Shown here: positions 51,080 to 59,240 of the stretch, one piece after another
Layout of the letters: each line of letters begins with the position of its first letter
Numbering within the stretch: position 1 is the first letter of the stretch
Assembly (NCBI GenBank): GCA_900548455.1
Contig: URKQ01000006.1
Coordinates: 62,001-126,000, forward strand
Direction of reading: 5' to 3'
From: an uncultured Clostridium sp.
GTDB lineage: Bacteria; Bacillota; Clostridia; Clostridiales; Clostridiaceae
Length of the DNA stretch: 64,000 bases
The notes under the pieces: model-generated
Seen by the model: only the letters and a program-made list of their open reading frames with translations
Database searches by the model: none
What the model was told of the DNA's origin: nothing
Position numbers and translations under genes: made by a program

Positions 51080-52222
51080 TTAAAAGTCTACTGACTTTCC
51101 TTCTATAAATACACTTTCCACAGAAGCTTGTAAATCTAGTGGATGTTTATCCCATATTACTATATCTGCATCCATACCTTCTTCAAGTTTTCCTTTTCTA
51201 TCATCTATTTCCAATATTTCAGCTGGATTTATTGTAACTGCTTTAAGGGCATCAAATTCAGTAAGACCAGCCTTCATTGCCAATGATGCACACATTATTA
51301 GTGATTGTTGAGGGGTTACCGTATGATCTGTAGTTATTGCAACCTTTAATCCAGCATTATTTAATTCAACTACATTTTCAAAAGATTTTTTACTTGTTTC
51401 AATTTTTCCCTTAGAACCAAAACATGGTCCAATTATAGCAGGATATCCTTGTATTTTTAAGTAATCTTTTATTAAAAAACCTTCTGTGCAATGATCCAGT
51501 GTCAATTTCAAATTAAACTCTTTAGCAATCCTAATAACTGTGCAAATATCATCAGCTCTATGACAATGAGCCTTAAGTGGTATTTCTCTATTTAAAACTG
51601 GTAAAAGTGCTTCCATATCAATATCTATTGCAAAGGAATTATCTTTATCTTTTAAAGCTTTTTCCTTTTTACGTTTATAATTATTAGCTTCTATCAAGGC
51701 TTTTCTTAATAAATAAGCTATACCCATTCTAGTTTTAGGTGTTTTATTACTTTGCCCATATACTCTTTTAGGATTTTCTCCAAAAGCACACTTCATAGCT
51801 GCAACTTCTTTTATTACCATATCTTCTACAACATTTCCATCAAACTTAATTATTGAAAAAGCTCCACCTATGACATTTGCACTACCAGGTCCAGTACAAG
51901 CTACTGTAACTCCTCCGCTTAATGCTTCCTTAAATGCAATATCAAAAGGATTAATAGCATCAATTGCTCGAAGTGCCGGTGTGATAGGGTTAGTCATTTC
52001 ATTTCCATCTGAACCTTCCCATCCTAATCCTGTTTCAAAAAGTCCAATATGAGAGTGAGCTTCTATAAGACCAGGCATTATATATTTTCCTTCACAATCA
52101 TAATCTGCATCACCATCAATATTATCTGCAATTTTTATTATCTTTCCATCATGAACTAAAACATCCTTCTTAATAAAACCTTTGCTAACTAATGAAAAAA
52201 TCAATCCATTTTTAAGTAACAT
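51080..52222 (-). CDS. Amidohydrolase (imidazolonepropionase-like)
   Basis: This encodes 380 residues of the metal-dependent amidohydrolase fold. Metal ligands are visible in EAHSHIGLFE (HxH), KAHCHRADD, TLDHCTEG and ITTDHTVTPQQS (the Asp of barrel strand 8). PAEILEIDDRKGKLEEGMDADIVIWD is the typical C-terminal beta-sandwich return. It should hydrolyse a cyclic amide or imidazolone-like compound; the substrate is unknown, and no histidine-utilisation genes are beside it. GGGGGGAT precedes the ATG. Confidence 0.9.
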   Translation of the reverse strand: MLLKNGLIFSLVSKGFIKKDVLVHDGKIIKIADNIDGDADYDCEGKYIMPGLIEAHSHIGLFETGLGWEGSDGNEMTNPITPALRAIDAINPFDIAFKEALSGGVTVACTGPGSANVIGGAFSIIKFDGNVVEDMVIKEVAAMKCAFGENPKRVYGQSNKTPKTRMGIAYLLRKALIEANNYKRKKEKALKDKDNSFAIDIDMEALLPVLNREIPLKAHCHRADDICTVIRIAKEFNLKLTLDHCTEGFLIKDYLKIQGYPAIIGPCFGSKGKIETSKKSFENVVELNNAGLKVAITTDHTVTPQQSLIMCASLAMKAGLTEFDALKAVTINPAEILEIDDRKGKLEEGMDADIVIWDKHPLDLQASVESVFIEGKSVDF

Positions 52223-52443
52223 ATTAATCCCCCCATTTAATTCAATATTTTATATCTATATAATACCATATCATTCCTTTTATTACCAACAAATTTCGAA
52301 TATCGAAATATATTATGGATATATAATATATACAACGTATGAATATACTAATCTTGAAGTTATAATATAAATTGGATAATATATTTAATTTTAAAAACAA
52401 ATAACCTTTATTCCAAATTTGAATTTTATGGAGGTGAATAAAA

Positions 52444-53787
52444 TTGCTTAATTATGAAATAAATGAACTAGAATCTCTAATCCAGCATAATGATGTTGAT
52501 TCCTTATATAATATCGTTGATACTTATCATCCTATTGATATAGCAATTTACATAGAAAACTTGCCAGATGAAAGTTTAATCCGATTATTTAACTTGCTTA
52601 ATCATCAACAGGCAGCAGAAATATTTGAAGAGTCAACAGAAGAATTACAAATAAAATTAATGAGTCTCTTAGATTATACCTCTATTATTAATATTTTTAG
52701 TTTTATGTCTAACGATGATATTGCCGATATTTTAGGTGAACTACCTATTCATATGGGAAAAACACTTCTTAAAATGATGAAATCTGGAGATAGTACCACT
52801 CTACAACAATTATTAGGATATAAAAAAGATAGTGCTGGTGGTATCATGACCACTGAATATATAGCATTAAACGGAGAACTAACAATCTCTTCAACACTAA
52901 AAAAAATTAAAGAAATAGGACCAAAAACTGAGATTATAGAAACAATTTTTGTATTAAACAATAAAAGAGAATTAATAGGAACTGCTGACCTAAGAGATAT
53001 TTTAAATTCACCCGATGATGAATTACTAATGCACATTACAGATGATAACATTATATCGGTTCACCCAGATATGGACCAAGAAGAGGTTTCATTATTAGTT
53101 TCAAAATATAATCTTCAAGTTATACCAGTAGTAAATCGAAGAAATTCACTTCTTGGTATCATTACCGTAGATGATATAATCGATGTAATAGTTGAGGAAC
53201 AAACTGAAGATATTCTTCACCTTGGAGGTGTAAGTAAGGAAGAAAAGGTGGATAGTTCTTTATCTTCTTCAATAAAAAAGAGATTACCTTGGCTTTTCGT
53301 TAACTTATTTACAGCTTTCTTAGCTGCATTTACTGTAGGTCTATTTGAAGATGTAATAGAACAAGTTGTTGCTTTAGCTGCAGCTATGCCCATTGTCGCT
53401 GGTATGGGTGGCAATTCAGGTACACAAACCCTTTCTGTCGTTATTAGAAGTATTTCTTTAGGTGAAATAAATCTAAAAGATAATTGGAAATTTGTATTTA
53501 AAGAAATATTGCTTGGAGTAATTAATGGTGCAGCTATAGGATTAATTACTGGTATTATATTATATTTAAAATATCAAAACCCTTATCTAGGAATAATAAT
53601 TTTTATAGCAATGATATGTAACCTTGTTATTGCAGGTTTTTTTGGGTTTTTGATTCCTCTTTTTCTAAAAGTTATTGGGATAGATCCTGCTTTAGCTTCT
53701 GCAATCTTCTTAACTACAGCAACTGATGTATTTGGGTTCTTTATATTCTTAGGATTAGCTAAATTATTCTTGCCACTATTGCTATAG
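52444..53787 (+). CDS. mgtE: Magnesium transporter MgtE (copy 1)
   Basis: This encodes 447 residues, starting at TTG with GGAGGTG upstream. The layout is the full MgtE one: an N-terminal superhelical domain to about 130, two CBS domains to about 255 (MTTEYIALNGELTISSTLKK; YNLQVIPVVNRRNSLLGIITVDDIIDVI), then five membrane helices including MPIVAGMGGNSGTQTLSVVIRS and IGIDPALASAIFLTTATDVFG. Cytosolic Mg2+ bound between the domains should close the channel. No Mg2+ riboswitch is evident in front. A divergent amidohydrolase gene lies 221 nt upstream. Confidence 0.95.
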   Translation: MLNYEINELESLIQHNDVDSLYNIVDTYHPIDIAIYIENLPDESLIRLFNLLNHQQAAEIFEESTEELQIKLMSLLDYTSIINIFSFMSNDDIADILGELPIHMGKTLLKMMKSGDSTTLQQLLGYKKDSAGGIMTTEYIALNGELTISSTLKKIKEIGPKTEIIETIFVLNNKRELIGTADLRDILNSPDDELLMHITDDNIISVHPDMDQEEVSLLVSKYNLQVIPVVNRRNSLLGIITVDDIIDVIVEEQTEDILHLGGVSKEEKVDSSLSSSIKKRLPWLFVNLFTAFLAAFTVGLFEDVIEQVVALAAAMPIVAGMGGNSGTQTLSVVIRSISLGEINLKDNWKFVFKEILLGVINGAAIGLITGIILYLKYQNPYLGIIIFIAMICNLVIAGFFGFLIPLFLKVIGIDPALASAIFLTTATDVFGFFIFLGLAKLFLPLLL

Positions 53788-53903
53788 CAGATTTACTTTG
53801 TTATACTATAATTAACTTAATTGGTGATGGAGTTCACCATAATCGCTGAATGCTAATGACTCCTACAGACTACACTATAAGTGTATCTGTAGGAGTCTTT
53901 TTG
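53788..53903 (+). promoter_or_regulatory. Fluoride riboswitch (crcB motif) with promoter and terminator
   Basis: A promoter (TTGCTA at about 53788, 17-nt spacer, TATACT at about 53811) leads into a typical crcB-motif aptamer. GGTGATGGAGTTCACC forms the first stem-loop, AATCGCTGAATGCTAATG the second region, and GGAGT in the first loop can pair with ACTCC. The ACTCC strand also forms the terminator (GACTCCTACAGA at 53858-53869 pairing with 53886-53897, then CTTTTTG). The two pairings are exclusive, so fluoride binding should prevent termination. The sequence closely follows the known consensus. Confidence 0.93.
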
Positions 53904-53946
53904 TTTATAATTCAGCTAAGAATTGTCTTTGAAAAGGAGTGATTAA

Positions 53947-55167
53947 ATGGCTATTTCATTAGCAATTATTATCCTATTAGGGATAATATCCAATTACATT
54001 TTTGAAAAATTAAAATTACCAGGTCTTTTAGGTATGTTAATAACTGGTATTATCATCGGGCCTTATACACTTAATTTAATTGATCCAAGCTTACTAAATA
54101 TATCTGGAGATTTACGTAAAATTGCACTAATTGTAATTTTACTTAGAGCCGGCCTTGGTATAAACCGCTCTGAATTAAAAGCTATTGGAAAACCAGCATT
54201 AAAAATGAGTTGTATACCTGGAATACTTGAAGGACTTTCTATAGCCTTCGCAGCAAAATACATTCTTGGTTTTTCATTTGTACAAGGTGGTATTCTTGGA
54301 TTTATTATAGCTGCTGTATCCCCAGCTGTAGTTGTTCCTCAAATGCTTGAATTAATGGATAAAAAAATAGGAACCAACAAAAACATACCAACCCTTATAC
54401 TTGCTTCCGCATCAATTGATGATGTATTTGCAATTACTATAATGACAACTTTCATGGGGTTATACGGAGGAAATAATATAAACATTGCAGGAAAAATTAT
54501 AGGCATTCCAATATCAATTCTATTAGGTATTTTACTTGGATTTTTAATTGGACTATTACTTACAGTATTATTTAAACATATAAATTTAAATAATGGTAAA
54601 AAGGTACTAATTGTATTGGCTTCATCTATTATTTTAAATTATCTAGAAGTAACTTTAGAAAATGTAGTTTCAATAGCAAGTTTATTAGGCGTAATGACTA
54701 TAGGCTTTATATTAATGGATAAATCTCCAAAAGTATCTAAAGAAATTTCTAAAGGCTTTAACAAAATATGGATTTTCGCTGAAATCTTACTCTTTGTATT
54801 AGTGGGTGCCCAGGTTAATATAGCTGTAGCTATAAAAGCAGGCCTTTCTGGGATTGTTGTTATTTTAATTGGCCTAATATTTAGAAGTATCGGTGTTGTC
54901 ATTTCATTAATCAATACTAACTTATCCTTAAAAGAAAAATTGTTTTGTGTTATATCATACATTCCAAAGGCTACAGTGCAAGCAGCAATGGGAGGATTAC
55001 CTTTAGCAATGGGCGTTGCTTCCGGGGATATAATATTAGCTATAGCTGTATTATCTATAATAATTACAGCTCCACTTGGAGCACTGGGTATAAAATTATC
55101 TAGTAATATCTTACTTAGTAAATCTAATGATGATGAAAATTATTATTCAAAAGAAAAAATCAGTTGA
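53947..55167 (+). CDS. Cation/proton antiporter (CPA type) under fluoride riboswitch control
   Basis: This 406-residue polytopic protein has about twelve hydrophobic helices. The first stretch (YIFEKLKLPGLLGMLITGIIIGP) and VLASASIDDVFAITIMTTF, an Asp pair in the ion site, are characteristic of Na+/H+ antiporters. AAVSPAVVVPQM is the antiporter core. The fluoride riboswitch directly upstream suggests that it helps cells endure fluoride, by restoring ion and pH balance or possibly moving HF/F-; the exact ion is unproven. AAAGGAG precedes the ATG. It ends at a terminator. Confidence 0.9.
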   Translation: MAISLAIIILLGIISNYIFEKLKLPGLLGMLITGIIIGPYTLNLIDPSLLNISGDLRKIALIVILLRAGLGINRSELKAIGKPALKMSCIPGILEGLSIAFAAKYILGFSFVQGGILGFIIAAVSPAVVVPQMLELMDKKIGTNKNIPTLILASASIDDVFAITIMTTFMGLYGGNNINIAGKIIGIPISILLGILLGFLIGLLLTVLFKHINLNNGKKVLIVLASSIILNYLEVTLENVVSIASLLGVMTIGFILMDKSPKVSKEISKGFNKIWIFAEILLFVLVGAQVNIAVAIKAGLSGIVVILIGLIFRSIGVVISLINTNLSLKEKLFCVISYIPKATVQAAMGGLPLAMGVASGDIILAIAVLSIIITAPLGALGIKLSSNILLSKSNDDENYYSKEKIS

Positions 55168-55216
55168 CTTTTATACAATATAGGTCTAGTATAGTGGATG
55201 AAGAAAATTTTGCATT

Positions 55217-55237
55217 CCTACGTTCTTGTAACGTAGG
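55217..55237 (+). terminator. Terminator of the antiporter gene
   Basis: Eight-bp arms CCTACGTT and AACGTAGG are followed by TTTTTATTTT. It lies 50 nt after the antiporter stop codon. Confidence 0.8.
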
Positions 55238-55296
55238 TTTTTATTTTCACTAAGAAAATTTATAACGTAGATTAAAATTTTAGGAGGTGTAAACAC

Positions 55297-55410
55297 ATGG
55301 ACGATGGTAGTAGTATTATTAACAATGGAGACCCACTGCCCAATTTAATATTTTGCTATGAATCTAACATCTATGTGATTCTTTGCACTTCTAATTATAG
55401 AAATAGCTAG
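55297..55410 (+). CDS. Candidate regulatory leader peptide of mgtE copy 2
   Basis: This 37-codon ORF starts at ATG (55297-55299) behind AGGAGGTG, one of the strongest ribosome binding sites in the window, and ends at 55408-55410, 39 nt before a terminator. The N-terminal half is MDDGSSIINNGDPLPN, with two early aspartates and a DPLP run coded with GAC CCA CTG CCC, codons that are uncommon in this AT-rich DNA. Acidic and proline-rich nascent chains are known to destabilise ribosomes at low Mg2+ (MgtL-type leaders). The rest (LIFCYESNIYVILC) is hydrophobic. Whether it is a regulator is inference. Confidence 0.55.
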   Translation: MDDGSSIINNGDPLPNLIFCYESNIYVILCTSNYRNS

Positions 55411-55449
55411 ACTATTTTAAATGCAAATTATTACATAGTTATTTTCGTG

Positions 55450-55473
55450 GCGCTTTTAAAAGGCGCTTTTTTA
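55450..55473 (+). terminator. Intrinsic terminator within the mgtE2 leader
   Basis: A GCGCTTT stem (with one G-T pair) and a 3-nt loop are followed by TTTTTTATTTTT. It lies after the short leader ORF and before mgtE. Confidence 0.75.
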
Positions 55474-55637
55474 TTTTTAAAGACTCTGTAGTAAAATACA
55501 GCCATAGGATATGTAAATCCATACAGAGCCTTTTAAAAAGTCTTCATTGTTATCAAAGCTACCCATTAATAAAGCATACCGATTTTTATGCTTTAAGACT
55601 CAATGCTTTTGCTATTAAAGAAATGGGAGGTACAACA

Positions 55638-56975
55638 ATGGAAAACACATTGAAATTAATTAATGAAAGAAAATTTGGAGATGCTAGAAAAGCTCTTGAA
55701 AAGAAAAATGTAGTTGATATCGCTACTCTTTTAGAGGAAGTTGACAAGGAATCTGTAGTAAAAATCTTTAGGGTTCTACCCAAAGATATTGCAGCTGATT
55801 TATTTTCATATCTTGACTCAGATCAAAGACTTTTTATAATAAAGTCAATAACAGATAAAGAAATTTCAAGTATTATTGATGAACTCTTCATGGATGATGC
55901 TATCGACTTTTTGGAGGAATTGCCAGCTAACGTGGTAAAAAAAGTATTAAGAAATACTGATGAAGATACCCGTAAATTAATCAATCAATTTTTAAATTAT
56001 CCAGAAGACTGTGCTGGAAGTATTATGACTATAGAATATGCAGATTTAAAAAAACATATGACTGTATCAGAAGCTATTGATCACATTAAAAAAACTGGGA
56101 TTGACAAAGAAACTATTAATACTTGTTACGTGTTAGGTGACAATAGAGAATTACTAGGAATAGTATCCCTTAGGAAATTAATTTTAAGCAATCCTGAAGT
56201 AATTATAGAAAACCTCATGAAAACTGATTTTATATATGTCAACACTTTAGATGATCAAGAAAATGTAGCTAATACATTTAAGAAATATGATTTAATTACT
56301 ATCCCTGTAACTGACAACGAAAAAAAATTAGTTGGAATTATTACTATCGACGACATAGTAGATATTATAGATCAAGAAAATACTGAAGACTTTCAAAAAA
56401 TGGCCGCTATGGAGCCAAATGAAGAGCCTTATCTAAAAACCGGTGTCTGGACATTGGCAAAGCATAGAATCTTATGGCTTCTAGTACTAATGATTTCTGC
56501 AACATTTACTGGTAATATCATAAAAAAATTTGAAGATGCCTTATCTTCAGTTGTTATTTTAGCAGCATTTATTCCTATGCTTATGGATACTGGCGGTAAT
56601 GCGGGTTCTCAATCTTCAACCCTTATTATAAGAGGGCTGGCTCTTGGAGATATAAAATTATCTGATTGGCTTAAAGTAATGTTTAAAGAATTGAGGGTAA
56701 GTTTTATTACAGGGGGAGTTCTTGCAATAGTTAACTTTTTAAGAATTTATTTCTTAGAAAAAACAAATCTTATGATTTCTTTAACCGTATGTATAAGCTT
56801 ATTCTGTACAGTGGTTTTAGCTAAGGTTATCGGTGGACTTTTACCTATTATAGCTAAAAGATTTAAATTAGATCCAGCAATAATGGCTAGTCCTTTAATT
56901 ACTACTATTGTTGACGCAGTTGCTTTAACACTGTATTTCTCTCTTTCAGTTAGACTATTAAATATACCAATTTAA
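55638..56975 (+). CDS. mgtE: Magnesium transporter MgtE (copy 2, diverged)
   Basis: This encodes 445 residues. The ATG at 55638-55640 has GGGAGG before it; an ATG five codons upstream overlaps that site. It has the same domain order as copy 1: N-domain, two CBS domains (MTIEYADLKKHMTVSEAIDH; YDLITIPVTDNEKKLVGIITIDDIVDII) and five membrane helices (FIPMLMDTGGNAGSQSSTLIIRG; LDPAIMASPLITTIVDAVALT). The sequence differs clearly from copy 1, so they are old paralogs rather than a recent duplication. It is controlled by the long leader upstream and ends at a terminator. Confidence 0.94.
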   Translation: MENTLKLINERKFGDARKALEKKNVVDIATLLEEVDKESVVKIFRVLPKDIAADLFSYLDSDQRLFIIKSITDKEISSIIDELFMDDAIDFLEELPANVVKKVLRNTDEDTRKLINQFLNYPEDCAGSIMTIEYADLKKHMTVSEAIDHIKKTGIDKETINTCYVLGDNRELLGIVSLRKLILSNPEVIIENLMKTDFIYVNTLDDQENVANTFKKYDLITIPVTDNEKKLVGIITIDDIVDIIDQENTEDFQKMAAMEPNEEPYLKTGVWTLAKHRILWLLVLMISATFTGNIIKKFEDALSSVVILAAFIPMLMDTGGNAGSQSSTLIIRGLALGDIKLSDWLKVMFKELRVSFITGGVLAIVNFLRIYFLEKTNLMISLTVCISLFCTVVLAKVIGGLLPIIAKRFKLDPAIMASPLITTIVDAVALTLYFSLSVRLLNIPI

Positions 56976-57010
56976 TAAACAGAACCTTTAATAAACGAAT
57001 CCATTTAATA

Positions 57011-57035
57011 AAGCTGTGAGCTTCGCTCACAGCTT
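57011..57035. terminator. Bidirectional terminator
   Basis: Perfect 11-bp arms AAGCTGTGAGC and GCTCACAGCTT with a TTC loop lie between mgtE copy 2 and the first zinc-ribbon gene. Confidence 0.86.
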
Positions 57036-57053
57036 TTAATATGCGTATTAATT

Positions 57054-57206
57054 TTAAGCATTCCTTGAGTTTTTTCTAGCTTTTCTGCAGTTAGCACATC
57101 TTTTCGGTTCATTTTCAAAACCTTTCTCAGCATAAAAAGCTTGCTCTCCTTCAGTAAATATAAACTCTGCTCCACAATCTTTGCACACTAATGTCTTATC
57201 TGCCAT
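57054..57206 (-). CDS. Zinc-ribbon protein (copy 1, 50 aa)
   Basis: This encodes 50 residues. The start is ATG (57204-57206), preceded by GGAGGG. Two Cys pairs, VCKDCG near residue 8 and RCANCR near residue 37, form a one-zinc ribbon; FIFTEGEQAFYAEKGF between them is a family hallmark. The C-terminal tail RKARKNSRNA is strongly basic and suits nucleic-acid binding. A near copy lies beyond the dbpA gene (58902-59057), so the helicase gene sits between two of them. The partner and role are unknown; RNA or ribosome association is plausible. Confidence 0.85.
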   Translation of the reverse strand: MADKTLVCKDCGAEFIFTEGEQAFYAEKGFENEPKRCANCRKARKNSRNA

Positions 57207-57337
57207 TTAAATTCCCTCCATTTTTAAAGATTTAGATACCTAACTGATTCTCTAAAAACGGAGAAAGTTATGATGAACTAAAATCTTTATTAATATTTAT
57301 TAATATAGATTATAGCATCGCATGTAATATTTTTCAA
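57207..57337 (-). promoter_or_regulatory. Promoter and conserved leader of zinc-ribbon copy 1
   Basis: On the minus strand, TTGAAA (57332-57337), a 17-nt spacer and TATAAT (57309-57314) form a strong promoter, giving a roughly 96-nt leader. Its last 62 nt (57207-57268) resemble the leader of copy 2 closely, including ACTTTCTCC and TTTTTAGAGA, with AAATCTTTAAAAATGGAGG before the ATG. TTCTC/GAGAA can form a hairpin, while CTCC could instead pair with GGAG of the ribosome binding site. Confidence 0.72.
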
Positions 57338-57357
57338 GTTTAATTTTCAGTATATTT

Positions 57358-58791
57358 TTACTTTTTGGCTACTTCAATCTTAACCTTTTTCCCTTTAATA
57401 ATTAGTTGGGGATATTTTTTAAGTAAATTTTTTCCCTTATTATTTAAAATATCAACATAGGAAACAGCGTCTTGAACATCTATTATTCCAATATCATCAC
57501 CATTTAATTCTGGTAAATTACTCAAAGCCCCTAAAATATCTATATTCCTAATCTTCTTTTTCTTTCCAGCTCCAAGATAAATTTTGGTAACTTCTTTTTG
57601 TAATAATTCTTTTTTAACTGTTCTTCTCTTACAATTTTTTTGTTTTTCTTTAAATTTTTCTTCTCCCAACTTTATTGCTTCATCTGTAGGATAAGCTCCT
57701 AGTGGTATTTTATAGTCAATGAATTCCTCAATACCCCTTATAAATTTTTCTTCATACTTACTAGATAAGGTAATTGCAGTTCCTTCTCTTCCAGCTCTTC
57801 CTGTCCTACCAATTCTATGAACATAACTTTCTCTTTCCATTGGAACTTCATAATTAAAAACATGGGTTATCTGATCTACATCAATTCCTCTAGCTGCTAT
57901 ATCTGTTGCTACTAAAATTCTAAATTCTCCAGCCTTAAATCTTTCCATAGTGTTAATTCTAACTTTCTGCTCCATGTCTCCATGTAGTTGCTCTACAGAG
58001 ATCCCCTTACTTTTTAAAGCTTCATATACTTCTTTAACTTTCCCTCTAGTATTACAAAATACCATTGCTGCTTCTGGTGTTAATGCATAAAAGTGTTTTA
58101 TTAAAGCCTTCAATTTATCCTTATCTTCAACTATTAAATAGCTTTCCTCTATTTTGGGCTTATTTATTACTTCAGCATTTACTTCAAGATTTATTGGATT
58201 TGTCATATATTTTTCACATATACCTTTAATCTCTTCAGGCAAAGTTGCAGAAAACAAAGCCATAACTTTTTTCTGTGGAAGTCTTTTTAAGACCTCTTCT
58301 ATTTGATCAATAAATCCCATATTCATCATTTTATCAGCCTCATCAACTATAACATAAGAAAGGCTTTTAAAATTTAAATTTCCTCTTTTCATATGATCAA
58401 TAACTCTTCCTGGAGTACCTACCACAACATGGATTCTTTGTTTTAATTCTCTTTCTTGTTCTTTGAAAGGTTGCTTTCCAAAAATAGCTGCACATCTTAT
58501 TTTTTTTAATCTTCCTATACTTGATAATTCTTCTTTTACTTGAATAGCCAATTCTCTAGTAGGAACTAATACCAACGCTCCGATATTCGTGTCTTCTGAA
58601 TTTATATTATTACATATAGGAATTCCGAAGGAAGCTGTTTTTCCACTTCCAGTTTGAGACTTAACAATTAAGTCCTTTTTATCTAATAATAATGGTATTG
58701 CTTTTTCTTGAACCTTTGATGGATTTTTATATTGTAAATAGGACAGCGCCTTTAAAATATCTTTATCTAATTTGTATTTTTCAAACTCCAT
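57358..58791 (-). CDS. dbpA: DEAD-box RNA helicase, DbpA/YxiN-like
   Basis: This encodes 477 residues. RecA lobe 1 has VKSQTGSGKTASFG (motif I), VPTRELAIQ (Ia), VDEADKMM (II) and FSATLP (III). Lobe 2 has VATDIAARGID (V) and HRIGRTGRAGREG (VI). The C-terminal 75 residues (KIYLGAGKKKKIRNIDILGA, then VEVAKK-like end) form the DbpA RNA-binding domain that recognises a 23S rRNA hairpin, so a role in large-subunit assembly is expected. AAAGGAG precedes the ATG. The zinc-ribbon genes on both sides have their own promoters. Confidence 0.94.
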   Translation of the reverse strand: MEFEKYKLDKDILKALSYLQYKNPSKVQEKAIPLLLDKKDLIVKSQTGSGKTASFGIPICNNINSEDTNIGALVLVPTRELAIQVKEELSSIGRLKKIRCAAIFGKQPFKEQERELKQRIHVVVGTPGRVIDHMKRGNLNFKSLSYVIVDEADKMMNMGFIDQIEEVLKRLPQKKVMALFSATLPEEIKGICEKYMTNPINLEVNAEVINKPKIEESYLIVEDKDKLKALIKHFYALTPEAAMVFCNTRGKVKEVYEALKSKGISVEQLHGDMEQKVRINTMERFKAGEFRILVATDIAARGIDVDQITHVFNYEVPMERESYVHRIGRTGRAGREGTAITLSSKYEEKFIRGIEEFIDYKIPLGAYPTDEAIKLGEEKFKEKQKNCKRRTVKKELLQKEVTKIYLGAGKKKKIRNIDILGALSNLPELNGDDIGIIDVQDAVSYVDILNNKGKNLLKKYPQLIIKGKKVKIEVAKK

Positions 58792-58852
58792 AATAATTCT
58801 CCTTTAGTATAGTATTATCAAATAATATCACATATATTTCACAAAAAAAGAA

Positions 58853-58880
58853 AAGCTATAAGATTAAATCTTATAGCTTT
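58853..58880. terminator. Terminator of zinc-ribbon copy 2
   Basis: Perfect 14-bp arms AAAGCTATAAGATT and AATCTTATAGCTTT are followed on the minus strand by TCTTTTTTT. Confidence 0.85.
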
Positions 58881-58901
58881 AAATGCATCAATTAAATAAT
58901 A

Positions 58902-59057
58902 CTATCTGCTGTTTCTAGCGTTTTTTCTTGCTCTTCTGCAATCAGCACATCTAACTGGATCGTTATCGAATCCTTTTTCAGCGTAGAAAGCTTGCTCTCC
59001 CTCTGTGAATATGAACTCGTTTCCGCAATCTTTGCAAATTATTTTCTTATCTGCCAT
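58902..59057 (-). CDS. Zinc-ribbon protein (copy 2, 51 aa)
   Basis: This encodes 51 residues, starting at ATG (59055-59057) with GGAGG upstream. It has the same pattern as copy 1: ICKDCG and RCADCR zinc pairs, FIFTEGEQAFYAEKGF identical in both, and a basic RRARKNARNSR tail. Both copies keep the zinc ligands, so neither looks decayed. The gene precedes dbpA on the same strand but is separated from it by a strong terminator. The leader is conserved with copy 1. Confidence 0.85.
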   Translation of the reverse strand: MADKKIICKDCGNEFIFTEGEQAFYAEKGFDNDPVRCADCRRARKNARNSR

Positions 59058-59196
59058 TTTAAATTCCTCCATTTTTAAAGATTTATATACAATTAACTAA
59101 TCTCTAAAAAAGGAGAAAGTCATTTACTATATTAAATCTTTTATATTATTTGTATTCCTACAACATTAGTATACCATGGTCAAAACAATAAAACAA
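59058..59196 (-). promoter_or_regulatory. Promoter and conserved leader of zinc-ribbon copy 2
   Basis: On the minus strand, TTGTTT (59191-59196), a 17-nt spacer and TATACT (59168-59173) start a leader of about 104 nt. Positions 59058-59120 match the copy 1 leader over most of their length, including ACTTTCTCC, TTTTTTAGAGA and the AAATCTTTAAAAATGGAGG block. It keeps the same choice between a TCTC/GAGA hairpin and CTCC pairing with the ribosome binding site. Confidence 0.7.
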
Positions 59197-59240
59197 CTAT
59201 TTTTTTAATATTTTAGTACACCTAAATTGGCGCTACACCT

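Larger units (their letters stand above)
55238..55637 (+). promoter_or_regulatory. Complex leader of mgtE copy 2, candidate attenuator
   Basis: About 400 nt separate the antiporter terminator from the second mgtE. They hold, in order, a strong AGGAGGTG site with a 37-codon ORF (listed separately) and an intrinsic terminator (stem 55450-55466, T tract to 55473). Next comes a stem joining AAGACTCTGTA (55480-55490) to TACAGAG (55522-55528) and AGTCTT (55539-55544), then a hairpin AAAGCATA / TATGCTTT (55571-55594). AGTCTT can pair with AAGACT at 55480-55485 or at 55595-55600, and AAAGCAT with two ATGCTTT copies, so alternative folds exist. It does not match the M-box. Confidence 0.6.

Noticed and set aside
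52223..52443. Riboswitch upstream of the first mgtE.
   Set aside because: The 221 nt are AT-rich with no terminator-like stem or conserved aptamer sequence.
55194..55253. Second leader peptide (GTG start, VDEEN...) at the antiporter terminator.
   Set aside because: It has no ribosome binding site, it would begin upstream of the only plausible local transcript start, and its frame runs through the terminator hairpin.
55238..55637. M-box (Mg2+ riboswitch) in front of the second mgtE.
   Set aside because: None of the conserved M-box segments are present; the leader instead shows a short ORF, a terminator and alternative stems.
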